Assembly (NCBI GenBank): GCA_965240325.2
Contig: OZ251233.1
Coordinates: forward strand, 2,289,177 to 2,353,176
Length of the DNA: 64,000 nucleotides
Direction: 5' to 3'
DNA from: Rebecca billardiae RCC1528
Taxonomy: Eukaryota; Haptophyta
Positions 20,823 to 31,402 of the stretch are shown one piece after another; position 1 is the stretch's first letter, and every line of letters begins with the position of its first letter. A program made the translations under genes and the position numbers. The notes beneath the pieces were generated by a model. The model was not told the DNA's origin, ran no database searches, and saw only the letters and a program-made list of their open reading frames with translations.

Positions 20823-21253
20823 GGCTTCCGCGCGCGCGGCGCGCGGGCCCGCCCGGCACTGCAGCTTCGGCACAGCGCCGCCGGGGGAGTCGCAGGCAGC
20901 GGGACCGCCGCGCGGTCAGGCCGCCGCGGCCCGCCGGGCGGGCGCCCGGGGCCGCGGCGGCCGCACGTGTCCTTACACTGCACGACTCATAGGCAGCATA
21001 GTGTGACGCATCCATCATGGTGGCGGCCCGCTGCAAAGTGTGACGAGCTTGACTGACAGCGGTGGTCCGTGGCCCATCTGATCATTGCAAGCTGAGACTA
21101 GCTCGTCGGACGTCGTCAATGGACCATACTGTATCTCGGTGGCGACCTAGCTGAGTCCGACTCCGAGTCGTCGACGCCGTTCCGCCGGCCGGCGATATTT
21201 TGCCGATTTCAGATTAACGATTCCAACAAGCAGACGACGATTCATTCCCCAGC
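20823..21253. other. intergenic spacer
   Basis: These 431 bp hold the 3' flank of the BAP31-like gene and 5' flank of the makorin-type gene. They go from GC-rich to a lower-GC stretch (21,000-21,240). No gene or RNA is recognised. Confidence 0.5.
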
Positions 21254-22246
21254 ATGGCCTCGACGCGGAGCGTGCCGTGCCGCTTCTTCCAAGTCGGCCG
21301 CTGCACGCAGGGCGAGGCGTGCCGCTTCTCGCACGAGCTCGTGCGGCAGGGCGAGCGCGCACGCAGCAACGTGCCGTGCAAGTTCTTCGCCGCGGGGCAC
21401 TGCGCCAACGCGAACTGCCCGTTCGCGCACGGCGGCCGCGCGCGCGAGCCGAGCGCGCCGCCGCCCGACGCGCACGCCGCCCAGCGGCAGGCGCTGGTGC
21501 CCAAGCCGAGCGCGCCCCGCGCCGTGGCGCCGGCGCCCCGCCCCGACGCCCTCGGCCCGCCCCCGCCGCCCCGCCCCGCCGGCGCGCCCGCCCCCGAGGG
21601 CGAGGGCGTGTGCGCCGTGTGCCTCGAGGACGTGGCGGCGAGCGGGCGGCTCTTCGGGCTGCTGCCCTCGTGCAGCCACTGCGTGTGCCTGGCGTGCATC
21701 CGCGAGTGGCGGACCAGCGGCTCGGTCGAGACCTCCGCCGCGCGCGGCTGCCCGGTGTGCCGCGTCGTCTCGCCCTTCGTCGTGCCCTCGCGCGCGTTCG
21801 CCACGGGCGCGGCCAAGGGCGCCGTGCGCGACGCGTACCTGCGCACGCTCGGCGCCACGCCGTGCAAGTACTACGACCGCGGGCGCGGGACGTGCCCGTT
21901 CGGCTCGTCGTGCTTCTACCTGCACGCGGCGCCGGACGGCACGCGCATCGAGCCCGAGCCGCCCCGCTTCGCCTACGGCGCGAGCGCGCCCGGCGCGCCG
22001 TCGGCGGTCGGCGTGCGCGCGCCGACCCTCTCCGACTTTGTGGCGACGCCGTCGAGCGCCGCGCCCGCGCGCTCGGCCGGCGGCGGCGGGGCCCGCGCGC
22101 GTGGACGAGCGCCGGGCGGGGAGGGTGCTGCGTTCGACGCGGACGACCTGCTCGACGCGCTGCCGACCTTCGACCACCGCGCGCCCGCGGCCGATGCGAG
22201 GGACTACGCCAGCGGCAGCAGACAGCGTCATCATCATCATCAATGA
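21254..22246 (+). CDS. makorin-type C3H1/RING E3 ubiquitin ligase
   Basis: This is 330 aa in one exon. Domain order is C3H1 (C9-H27, CRFFQVGRCTQGEACRFSH), C3H1 (C42-H59, CKFFAAGHCANANCPFAH), a Pro-rich linker, a C3HC4 RING (C120-C169; CAVCLED, CSHCVCLACI, CPVCR), then a third C3H1 (C204-H224, CKYYDRGRGTCPFGSSCF). That is the makorin layout. Makorins bind RNA through the C3H1 fingers and ubiquitylate targets through the RING. The Cys-His segment usually found between the second finger and RING of animal makorins is not evident. The C-terminal tail is low-complexity and ends in a His run (RQRHHHHQ). Confidence 0.87.
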   Translation: MASTRSVPCRFFQVGRCTQGEACRFSHELVRQGERARSNVPCKFFAAGHCANANCPFAHGGRAREPSAPPPDAHAAQRQALVPKPSAPRAVAPAPRPDALGPPPPPRPAGAPAPEGEGVCAVCLEDVAASGRLFGLLPSCSHCVCLACIREWRTSGSVETSAARGCPVCRVVSPFVVPSRAFATGAAKGAVRDAYLRTLGATPCKYYDRGRGTCPFGSSCFYLHAAPDGTRIEPEPPRFAYGASAPGAPSAVGVRAPTLSDFVATPSSAAPARSAGGGGARARGRAPGGEGAAFDADDLLDALPTFDHRAPAADARDYASGSRQRHHHHQ

Positions 22247-23610
22247 CGAGCACGGCGACGGTATCGAAATTATCGCTAAGTACTGCTGAGACTGTCACTG
22301 TAGTCAGTCAGGCTACAGCGCGCGTGTATAGCTTAAGCTGATGATGAGTATATAGCGCCGTTGTGAGACCGCCCGGTCCGGGGACGCGACGTGATGCGCG
22401 CAGCTGAGACATGTCGTAGCACTGCCACTAGCCGAGAGTGGGCTCCGAGACCGAGTGCGCGCTCAACGGGGACAACGGCGCTAGCTGCTTGATGACGACG
22501 ACGAGTGCTTATGACGCGATGATGATATCGCGATATGGCTCTGGCTCCGGTTGACCCCTGCCAGTCCGGTCATAGAAACCGGGCGTACCGAAAATGATCT
22601 TCGCATTCCTGCGGCCGAATGAACGCCCGAAGTGTCCCACAGGGCCCCAAGTAGGGTTGCTATGGATGGCCAATAAGTGCCCAGGGTGTGAAACCCAGTT
22701 TGTGACTACTTCAGACTCTATTTTTCATAGCTATTTACCCAGTCCGGTGACACATTTCCAATAGCTACGGGTGCATCCGGATCGCTCCCGGACCGTGTTC
22801 TGACCAGAGTCTGAAATGGGTAAATACATAGTAAAAATAGAGTCTGAACTATAGAGGAAGTGCTTGTTGGCCCAATATCGCTCTGAAGTCATCATCTAGG
22901 CATCCATTGAGGTCCTCCTGTGCAGTTTTCACGAGTGACTTCATGAAGGAGCTCACAGTGCCCGTCTCTGGCAGGGGTCAACCGAAGCCAGAGCCCGCGA
23001 TGATATGCCTTTATTATTATTTCATCGCGGCGGCACCGCCAAGTGCGGCCAGTGCCACTGCCCACCCAGTCACCAGTGCCGTGCCGCGGCCGCGGCCGCG
23101 CCGCCTGGCGCTCGCGCCGCCCGCGGATGGCGGAGTCAGTCCGGCCGCCGGCATATCTGATTTGACGATAAGTGATATATCATTATCAACTCGGCCATCC
23201 ACCGCCCGGTTAAGTAGTTTCACCGCGGAAACTGCCGCGTGTGCATCACGCCATCTGCGAGGCGACGCCAACGGTACATCGTCGGACGAGGACGTTGCCA
23301 CGTCGTAGCAGCGTGAGCACCGAGCAGCAGACGAACTTTCTGACGAGGACAGACCGATGACAGACAGTCTCAGTGACATGCTGATCGTCGACGTCACGGA
23401 CCGACGAGCCGCGTCGGATTGACGACCTGCACGGGAGACGAGCGCTCGAACGAGCCATGCCAGCAGCAGCGCGCAGCAGGCCGCGACGTGCGGCCGCCGT
23501 GCTCGGGGAGATGGCGCCGTGTTGGCAGGCCGTGACAATGATGGCGTGCTGCCGCGCAGCGTGCGGGTGCCTGCTGGAGCTGTGCCGTCTCGTCCGCTGC
23601 TGCGCATCCC
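22247..23610. other. intergenic region with a MITE
   Basis: No gene is supported. 22,247-22,340 is low-GC with GACTGTCACTGTAGTCAGTCA words. 22,537-22,995 is the inverted-repeat element described separately. 23,000-23,430 contains GC-poor patches near 23,150-23,240 and no ORF that I trust. Confidence 0.5.
22537..22995. mobile_element. 459-bp MITE-like element with 28-bp TIRs
   Basis: Left end is GGCTCTGGCTCCGGTTGACC then CCTGCCAG. The right end reverse-complemented is GGCTCTGGCTTCGGTTGACC then CCTGCCAG, so 27 of 28 positions match. Flanks are CGCGATAT on the left and CGCGATGATAT on the right, consistent with a short target-site duplication. A second, nested inverted repeat lies inside: TTCAGACTCTATTTTT near 22,709 and its complement near 22,845. 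No coding capacity is seen. Confidence 0.75.
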
Positions 23611-24582
23611 TCAGCCGGAGTCGACGCACACCTGGTACACCCGCTCGTCCGCGACGGCGGCCCAGGCGTGCACGCGTGGCCGCGCGTCCACCTCCAGCGC
23701 GGACAAGGCCCCCACGGCAGGCGCGCGAGGCGCCGCGCCGAGCACCGCGGGGGCCAGAGTCTCCGCCGCGTGACCGCCGGCGCTCGGCCGCGGCGCCGCG
23801 CTGCGAGGGCGGTGGACCGCGCCGCGCGCGCGCGCCGCGCGCGCCGTGGGTGCGGACGCGGCGGCGCGGCTCGGGCGAGGCGCGGGCCGAGCGCGCGCGG
23901 ACGCACCGAGAGCGCGGCTGCGCCCCGGCTCCTCGGCCGCGCCGTCGGTGCCGCGTGCGCTGAGCGCGGCTGCGGCGGAAGGCTCGAGCGCGAAGAGCTC
24001 CGCACGGCGCACGTGCGCGGCCGCGCCGAGCCGGAGCGCGGTGCCGGGTGTGCCCTCCGCCATCTCCGACGCGAGCGGCGGTCGGCCGCGGACCGGCGCG
24101 CTGCGCGGTCGCGGCGCGTGCGCGATGGCGGCGGGCACCTCGCCACGGGGGCTCGCCCGGCCGAGGCGCACGCCTGCCCACGTGCTGGCAGCGGCCGCGC
24201 CTTCCGCGGCACCGCGCCACGTCGAGTCGTGGGCGGCCCGCAGCCGCGCGCGCGGGGCGGCGCCAGCTGCCGTCGCGCCCGACGGCGCGGGCCGGCGGGA
24301 CGCCGGCGCGTACACTCGCTCCGCCGCGCTCGGCTCCTCCGCGCCGCACGTGCGGAGGGTCGCGGCGGCGGCCGCGGCCGCGCCGAGCGACCTCGCCGCG
24401 GCTGCGCTGTGGCCGAGGCGCACGCGCGTGTGCGCGAGCGCCCGGCCGGCGGCGGCGAGATCGGCGGGCGTGGACGCCACCCGCACGCGTTCCTCGCGCG
24501 CGCGCTGCCTGCGCAGCTCGCTCGCCACCGAGCGCTCGGGCTGCCTCGCGATGTTCTGCGCGCGCACCCGCGCGGCCGCCAT
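23611..24582 (-). CDS. unknown protein, Ala/Arg-rich
   Basis: This is 323 aa from ATG 24582. I do not recognise a family. The amino end (MAAARVRAQNIARQPERSVA, then SELRRQRAREERVRVAS) is charged and probably helical. The middle is Ala/Pro/Arg-rich with scattered aromatics. The end is VYQVCVDSG. It is preferred over overlapping plus-strand frames because it has a mixed, protein-like composition and a start that diverges from the LamG gene 302 bp away. There are no signal peptide, membrane segments or motifs. Introns cannot be excluded in its second half. Confidence 0.5.
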   Translation of the reverse strand: MAAARVRAQNIARQPERSVASELRRQRAREERVRVASTPADLAAAGRALAHTRVRLGHSAAAARSLGAAAAAAATLRTCGAEEPSAAERVYAPASRRPAPSGATAAGAAPRARLRAAHDSTWRGAAEGAAAASTWAGVRLGRASPRGEVPAAIAHAPRPRSAPVRGRPPLASEMAEGTPGTALRLGAAAHVRRAELFALEPSAAAALSARGTDGAAEEPGRSRALGASARARPAPRPSRAAASAPTARAARARGAVHRPRSAAPRPSAGGHAAETLAPAVLGAAPRAPAVGALSALEVDARPRVHAWAAVADERVYQVCVDSG

Positions 24583-24883
24583 GCTGGGCAGGCCGAGGAG
24601 CCGCAACGTTTTTCAACGTCCTTCGCACGAAGAGGGGGTTTCCGGACACTTTTTGCCGCAAGCAACTTTGCAGTCGCGAGCAAAACCGGACAGTTGCCCC
24701 GGCTTGCAGCTGCGGCCCAGCTGTCCAGCCACTGGAGAGCTGGGCTGCCAGTTGTGATCGTAACGGATCGCCCCGGCGAGGCGGTGAGAGGGCAGACAGA
24801 AAGCGTTGCCCAGGGCCGCGAAGGGCACGGGCCGGCGACGCGCGGTCGGGCACCGCTCGTGGTGGGACGCGCGCGCGGAGGCG

Positions 24884-25571
24884 ATGGCGTACCGCACGCC
24901 GCTCCTGCTGCTCGCCGCGGCCTGCGGCTGCGCGGCCGATCTGATCGCGCACTACGAGTTTGAGAACAGCCTCGCCGCGACGACCGGCTCGTCCCCGGCC
25001 AGCGGCCCGTCGAGCTACTCGGCCGCGCAGGTCGCGCAGGGCGCGGCCGTGGACAACGGGGCGAGCACGTCGCTCACCGTGCCAAACGCCGCCGTGTCCG
25101 CCATCGAGGGCACCGCGCCGCGCTCGATCGTCTTCTGGCTCAACATTGCGCAGCCGCCGACCACCAAGGGCGTGCAGCAGATCCTGATCATGGGCGACGG
25201 CTCGAGCTCGGCGAGCTACTACCACCTCATCGCGTACAGGGCGGCGACCAACGCGCAGCTCTGGTTCGGCACGGGCCCCGACAACACCGACTACATCGGG
25301 CCCGCCTCGGCCACGCTCGCGTACGGCGCGTGGGCGCACGTGGCGATCACGTCCGCGCTCAACACGACCGCCGTGTACATCAACGGCGCGCTGGCGTACT
25401 CGGCGCAGATCTACGTGAACACGGCGAGCGGCACCGACCTCGTCCTCGCGGGCACGTACCCGGGCACGCCGCGCACCTTCCCCGAATGTGCGCGCCGCGC
25501 GCCACGCGCCACGCGCCGCGCCGCGCCGCGCCGCGCCGCGCCGCACCGCGCCGCCGCTCACGGCGCGAGCT

Positions 25572-25602
<31 letters not shown>

Positions 25603-28600
25603 GCAGCGCTCATCACGCTCGTGCCGGGCGCGTACTCGGCGGACACGGTGGGCACGATCGACGAGCTCGGCGTGTACAACGCCGCGCTCGAGGACTGGGA
25701 GGTCGCCGCAGTGTACTCGGCGGGCGCTGGCGGGAGCACGCTGCAGACGTCCTCGCCCTCGTCGCCGCCCGCACCGCCGCCGCCGCCGCCGCCCGCGCCG
25801 CCCGCGCCGCCGCCCGAGACGGAGGAGCTCGTGATGCACCTCAAGCTGAATGGCGACGCGACGGACTCGTCGTACAAGGGCGCGGACGGCGTCGTCTCGG
25901 GCACCGCGAGCTACGAGGCCGGGCAGATCGGGCTGGCGCTGCGGCTGGACGGCTCGTCGACGTTTGTGAGCGTGCCGCTCGCGGTCACGCGCGTGCAGGG
26001 CACGAGCGCGCGCACGGTGCTGCTCTGGTTCAAGAAGGAGGGCGACCTCAACGAGCTGATGCCGCTCGTCGCGTACGGCGACACGGTGCAGCTCGCCGTC
26101 TCCTCCACCCTCGCCTTTGGGCGCGACGACCTCGCGGACAACGGCGCGGGCGACCGGTACGCCGAGGGCGGCGCCGTGAGCATCGGCACGTGGTACCACG
26201 CGGCCGCCGCCTACTCGCTCGGCGAGGGGACGTGGTCGATCTACCTGGACGGGGCGCTGGTGGCGACGGACGACCGCGCGCTGCCCACGACCGACGCGGC
26301 GCTCACCGTCGGCTCGGGCGAGTCCACGCTCGGCCTCTTCCAGGGGCTGATCGACGACGTGGGCGTGTTTGCGGCCACCAAGAGCGGCGCGCAGCTCGAC
26401 CTGATCGCCAACGCGACGATCACCGGCAACGACCTCTCGGGCGCGGGGCTCTCGCCGCCGCCGCCGAGCCCGCCGCCGAGCCCGCCGCCCGCCTCGCCGC
26501 CCAGCCCGCCGCCCAAGCCGCCGCCCAGCCCGCCGCCCAGCCCGCCGCCGCCGAGCTCGCCGCCGCGCTCGCCGCCGCCGAGCGCGCCGCCGCCGCCGCC
26601 CGCCGACCTCGTGCGCCACTGGACGCTCGACGCGCGCCTCGCGGACGAGTCGGGCAACGGCGCGGACCTGGACGCGCAGGACGCGGGCGGGGCCGCGCGC
26701 GCGGGGTTCGGCTCGGCCGACGCGGCGGTCGACGGCTACGGCTACGCCGACCCGTCCGAGTGCGTCGTCGGCCGGTGCGTGCGCTTTGACGGCAACCTGC
26801 AGCTCGAGAATGGCGCGCCGCCGACCGTCGGCGGCGCCTCGCGCTCGGCGGCGCTCTGGTTCCGGCAGGAGGGGTCGTCGACGTCGAACGCGGGGCTGCT
26901 CTCGTACGGCGTGGACGCGGGGTCCGACCTCTTCGAGCTCTTCCTGCTCGGCGGGCAGGTCTGCCTCGACACGTCCGCGCAGACCGTGTGCGCCCCGGGC
27001 GCGTACAGCTTGGGCGCGTGGACGCACGCGGCCGTGACCTACCACGTCAACACGCAGCTGCTCTCGCTCTACCTGAACGGCAGCCTCGCGGTGGCGACGG
27101 CGCTGGGCACGGCGCTGGACACGGACGCGAGCGGCGTGGTGCGCGTCGGCTCGGGCGTGCAGCCCATCGCGCCCGCCTTCGAGGGGTACATCGACGACGT
27201 CGGCCTGTGGGAGCGCGACCTGAGCGCGGACAAGGTGGCGCAGCTGGTGGCGGACGCGGCGCTGGGGCTCAACCAGGCGGGCAACCCGCTCTCGCCGCCG
27301 CCGCCGATGCCGCCGCCGAGCCCGCCGCCGCCGAGCCCGCCGCCGCCGAGCTCGCCGCCGCCGCCGCCGCCCTCGCCGCCGCCCTCGCCGCCGCCGCCCA
27401 CGCCGCCCCCCTCGCCGCCGCCCGCGCCGCCGCCGCCGACGCCGCCCGCGCCGCCGCCGGTGATTGACCTCGTGCACGCGGCGCGCTTTGGGTACGAGCT
27501 CAACGACACCGTCACGCGCACGGCGTACACGCTGCTCGGCGCGGTGACGCTGCTCGAGCTCGACGCGCCGAAGCGCTCGTCGCTGCGCGCCATCTCCTCC
27601 GCCACGCCCGCGTGCGGCCCCGGCTGCTTCCGCGGCGTCGCCTCCTTCACCGGCGTGACGAACGAGGCGATCATCTCGGCCGACAACGAGACGGGCATCG
27701 GCGCGGCCGACCCGCGCGCGCTCTCGGCCTGGTTCCACCAGAAGACGGCGATCGAGGTGCCGCACCTCGACGCGGCGGTGGCGGGGTACGGCGGCGCGGG
27801 CAGCCTCGCCGAGGGCTCGCGCTTCGAGATCCAGCTCGAGTCGGGCGTGATGATCGCCTCCTTCGGCCCGACGTGCGCGGTGGTGGGCCCGGCGTACACG
27901 TCAGACGAGTGGCACCACGCGCTCATCACGTTCGGCACGGGCGGCGGCGCCAACGGGCAGGTCTCGGTGTACCTGGACGGCGTCGCGGTGACGGAGGAGC
28001 CGTCGTGCGTCATCTCCACGCTCGACTCGGCGCTGCTCATCGGCGAGAGCGTCTCGTCCAAGGACATCTACGCGGGCTACGTGGCCGAGGTGCGCCGCGC
28101 GCCCTCCGCGCCTCTGCGCCCCGCGCTGCCGCCCGCGCCGCCGCCCGCTCTCGCGGGCGCGCCGCCGCTGCCGTCTCACGCACGCCGCCGCGCGCGCGAT
28201 CGGTCGCCGCCCGCCCGCCGCGCCCGCCCCGCCCGGCAGGTGGCGCTCTTCACCGGCTTCTTCCGCGTGAACGACGTGCACCAGTTGATAGACTTTGTCG
28301 ACCCCAAAGCGTACATGAACTGGATCTCGGGCGGCGAGGCGCCCTCGCCGCCGCCGCCGCCGAGCGCGCCCTCGCCGCCGCCGCTCCCGCCCGCGCCGCC
28401 ACCGGCGCTGCCGCCGCCGCCCGCGGGCATCGGCGCGGGGCAGCCGTGCACGCCGCCCCGGCCCGAGCTGGGCGAGGAGGTGCGCCGCGCGCCGCCGCGC
28501 CTACGCCGCCGCGCGCGGCCGCCCCGCCCCGCGCGCTGCGCACGCGCTGAGCTGCCCGCCGCCTCCGCCGCGTGCGCGCGCGCGCGCAGGACCCGTGCGA

Positions 28601-28736
28601 GTCGCCCTTCACGTGCACGTGCTACTCGGCGGGCAAGGAGCCGCAGGGCTACGCGCGCCGAAAGCACAGCAAGAAGGACAAGCGCGTGCTGCTCTTCGGC
28701 AACGTGCCCGACACACTGACATGCATCTGCTCATGA
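24884..28736 (+). CDS. secreted multi-domain LamG-like protein with SPPP linkers, four exons
   Basis: Exons are 24884-25487, 25607-28089, 28240-28479 and 28590-28736, giving 1,157 aa. Introns of 119, 150 and 110 nt begin GTGCGCGC, GTGCGCCG and GTGCGCCG. All acceptors are CAG and phases agree. A signal peptide (MAYRTPLLLLAAACGCAAD) precedes four concanavalin A/LamG-like units. Each begins around LIAHYEFEN, LVMHLKLNGD, LVRHWTLDAR or LVHAARFGYELND. Each contains a WFxxxG and a WxHxAxTY...xYLNGxL core, and ends with IDDVGLW/IDELGVY-type sequence. They are joined by proline-rich linkers of SPPPP and PPPAPPP type, like hydroxyproline-rich algal wall proteins. A short Cys-containing tail (CESPFTCTCYSAG) ends the protein. 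Sugar binding or extracellular-matrix function is inferred from LamG family knowledge. Confidence 0.82.
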
Positions 28737-29110
28737 GCCGCGCCCGGCCGGCATCCAGCTAGCCCTCACTCACTCGCTCACGCACTCGCTCACTCACTCA
28801 CTCACTCGCCGCGACGCGGCGGCCACGGGGCGGGCGCGCTGCCCCGCGCCCGAGCCGCCCGCAGTCCTGGCGCAGCCGACGGCGCGGCGTGCCCTCATCA
28901 CGATCGTCATCGGCCAGCGCGCAGTGCGGGATGCACCCCTGCGCGAGGCTCGGGCTGCGTGCACGGTGGCGGCGGCCGGTGCCGCTGTCGGATGGCGTCA
29001 CAGCGTGTGAGCGGAGCTGCGGCGGCGCGGCCCCGGTCCGGCCTCCGGGTCCGCCGCGCGTGCCCGGTGGCCGCGGTGCCGCCGCGTCATCAAACTCAGC
29101 GCATCGATAT
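28737..29110. other. spacer 3' of LamG gene
   Basis: It starts with a CTCA/CTCG simple repeat (about 28,766-28,808). No gene is seen. It marks the start of the repeat island. Confidence 0.5.
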
Positions 29111-29147
29111 ATTGCATTGTATCGTCAATATATATATATTCTGTCTA

Positions 29148-29336
29148 GCCGTCCTCGTGAACGCCGACGCCAACTGCTGGCCGAAGGTGGGCACGCCGCC
29201 TGGCATGTCGATGCCGAGGCGGCTGCGTGTGTTCCTACTCAGTGGGATTTACGTGTCCTCATGCCTTGGCGAGCGGCAGCAGATGCGGTGGGCATGCCGC
29301 TCGCCGTCGACGAGACGCGGTGCGTGAGTGATCCCG
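29148..29336. repeat. block R1, copy 1
   Basis: This ~190-bp block (TCTAGCCGTCCTCGTGAACG ... GCGTGAGTGATCCCG) is repeated nearly identically at 29,868-30,057. Its left edge directly follows a (TA)n run at about 29,124-29,143. Confidence 0.85.
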
Positions 29337-29567
29337 CGCGGACGTCCGCTGACGGAAGGCTGAGCGCCTGCGGACTCGTCGACTGAACCTCCACCTGACC
29401 GCCCGGGAGCAGCACTGCTGGGGACCTAACCTGAAAAACCCAATCGTGTTGGGAGGCAGGGGGTCACATGAGCCCTAAGTGCAGCGCCGCAGGACCGGGC
29501 GGTCGGACGGCGGGTGTTGTGGTCCCGCCGCCCGAGCACCAGACCAACGGGCCCTGGGTGGGCGGGT

Positions 29568-29866
29568 TGCCGAAAGATGTTGGTCGGTGCACGCGACGCG
29601 CCACCCGCGTGCGAGCCGCCGCCGCCGGCGACGCAGGGCCACGAGCCCGGCTGCAGCCATCTCGCGCGCCCGCGCCTGGCGAAGCAGCCAGGGGGCGCCG
29701 GAAACAGCAGATCTCCGCGGCGACAAACCCGGACAGACTGTTTGTCCGGGAGCAGCGCTTTGAGGCGATGGTCTGGTAGAGGGCGATGTGGCTGATGAGC
29801 GGCGCTGGCGCCCGGCGTTCTTGTCGTCCTCTTAGACAATCAGTTATTGTACCAATAACCCCACGT
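29568..29866. repeat. block R2, copy 1
   Basis: This ~300-bp block (TTGCCGAAAGATGTTGGTCG ... CAATAACCCCAC) is repeated nearly identically at 30,576-30,872. On the minus strand it holds an open frame starting MSKRTTRTPGASAAHQPHRP. Confidence 0.85.
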
Positions 29867-29867
29867 C

Positions 29868-30057
29868 TAGCCGTCCTCGTGAACGCCGACGCCAACTGCT
29901 GGCCGAAGGTGGGCACGCCGCCTGGCATGTCGATGCCGAGGCGGCTGCGTGTGTTCCTACTCAGTGGGATTTACGTGTCCTCATGCCTTGGCGAGCGGCA
30001 GCAGATGCGGTGGGCATGCCGCTCGCCGTCGACGAGACGCGGTGCGTGAGTGATCCC
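29868..30057. repeat. block R1, copy 2
   Basis: This is the second copy of R1, abutting the end of R2 copy 1 directly. The sequence after it (TTTCATGGTG...) differs from that after copy 1. Confidence 0.85.
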
Positions 30058-30575
30058 GTTTCATGGTGTGTTGGGGAGCACCGCGTGGAGGAGAAATCCC
30101 ATTGAGTGATGGGAAGGAAAGGGGCAAGGCACGTGTGAGTCGCGCACGCACGAGGGCCGGCCAGCGGGGGCTGGGCAGGTGGGGCAGTGCGAGTGAGATG
30201 GAACCCGAAGAGGAGAGATAGCAGGCAGCCCGCCCCGCGGGCGCGGCGCTGCGGAAGCAGGAGAAGGCTAGACGGCCTTTGCGGATGCTGTGAATGGCCC
30301 GCGGGTGCGCACGGGGCCCGGCGCGCGGTGTGCCGCCAGCGGTCCTTGTGTAGGAGCCGGCTGGCGTTGGCACCGGGGCGATCCCGAGGCAGGGCGGGAG
30401 AGATGGAGCAGCGATCCGCGTGGGGGCGCACCCACGGAGGAGGAGGCATGTGGCGAAGAGGGAACGGTGGCGATCGGGGGTGCGGAAGAGACAAAGTGCG
30501 CACGCACGCAGAGAGAGAAGAGGCGGTGGCCCGAAGCGCGAGGGGGCGCGATGCGGAGCGTTGCTTACCGCTGAG

Positions 30576-30872
30576 TTGCCGAAAGATGTTGGTCGGTGCA
30601 CGCGACGCGCCACCCGCGTGCGAGCCGCCGCCGCCGGCGACGCAGGGCCACGAGCCCGGCTGCAGCCATCTCGCGCGCCCGCGCCTGGCGAAGCAGCCAG
30701 GGGGCGCCGGAAACAGCAGATCTCCGCGGCGACAAACCCGGACAGACTGTTTGTCCGGGAGCAGCGCTTTGAGGCGATGGTCTGGTAGAGGGCGATGTGG
30801 CTGATGAGCGGCGCTGGCGCCCGGCGTTCTTGTCGTCCTCTTAGACAATCAGTTATTGTACCAATAACCCCA
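30576..30872. repeat. block R2, copy 2
   Basis: This is the second copy of R2. The spacer between R1 and R2 is 517 bp here and 231 bp in the first unit, with no visible similarity between the two spacers. Confidence 0.85.
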
Positions 30873-30883
30873 CATACTGCGCG

Positions 30884-31273
<390 letters not shown>

Positions 31274-31280
31274 TATATTA

Positions 31281-31402
31281 ACGACGTGGTATGCAACGGG
31301 CAGGCGTCAGAGTCAGCAAGCTGTAGCAGCAGATCGAGCAGCAGAGACAAACACCAGGATCAGCGCTCCTCGCCGTCGTCCCCCCCCTCATAGTCGCCCA
31401 CC
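31281..31402 (-). mobile_element. LINE-like 3'-end fragment b
   Basis: This is another minus-oriented copy. Its 3' terminus (CCACGTCGT) abuts TAATATAT at 31,273-31,280. It is shorter than fragment a and ends at GGTGGGCGACTATGA beside ATATAT. The adjoining GCGCCGAAGCC-AAAAAAA segment (about 31,408-31,435) recurs inverted at 32,757-32,788. Confidence 0.6.
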
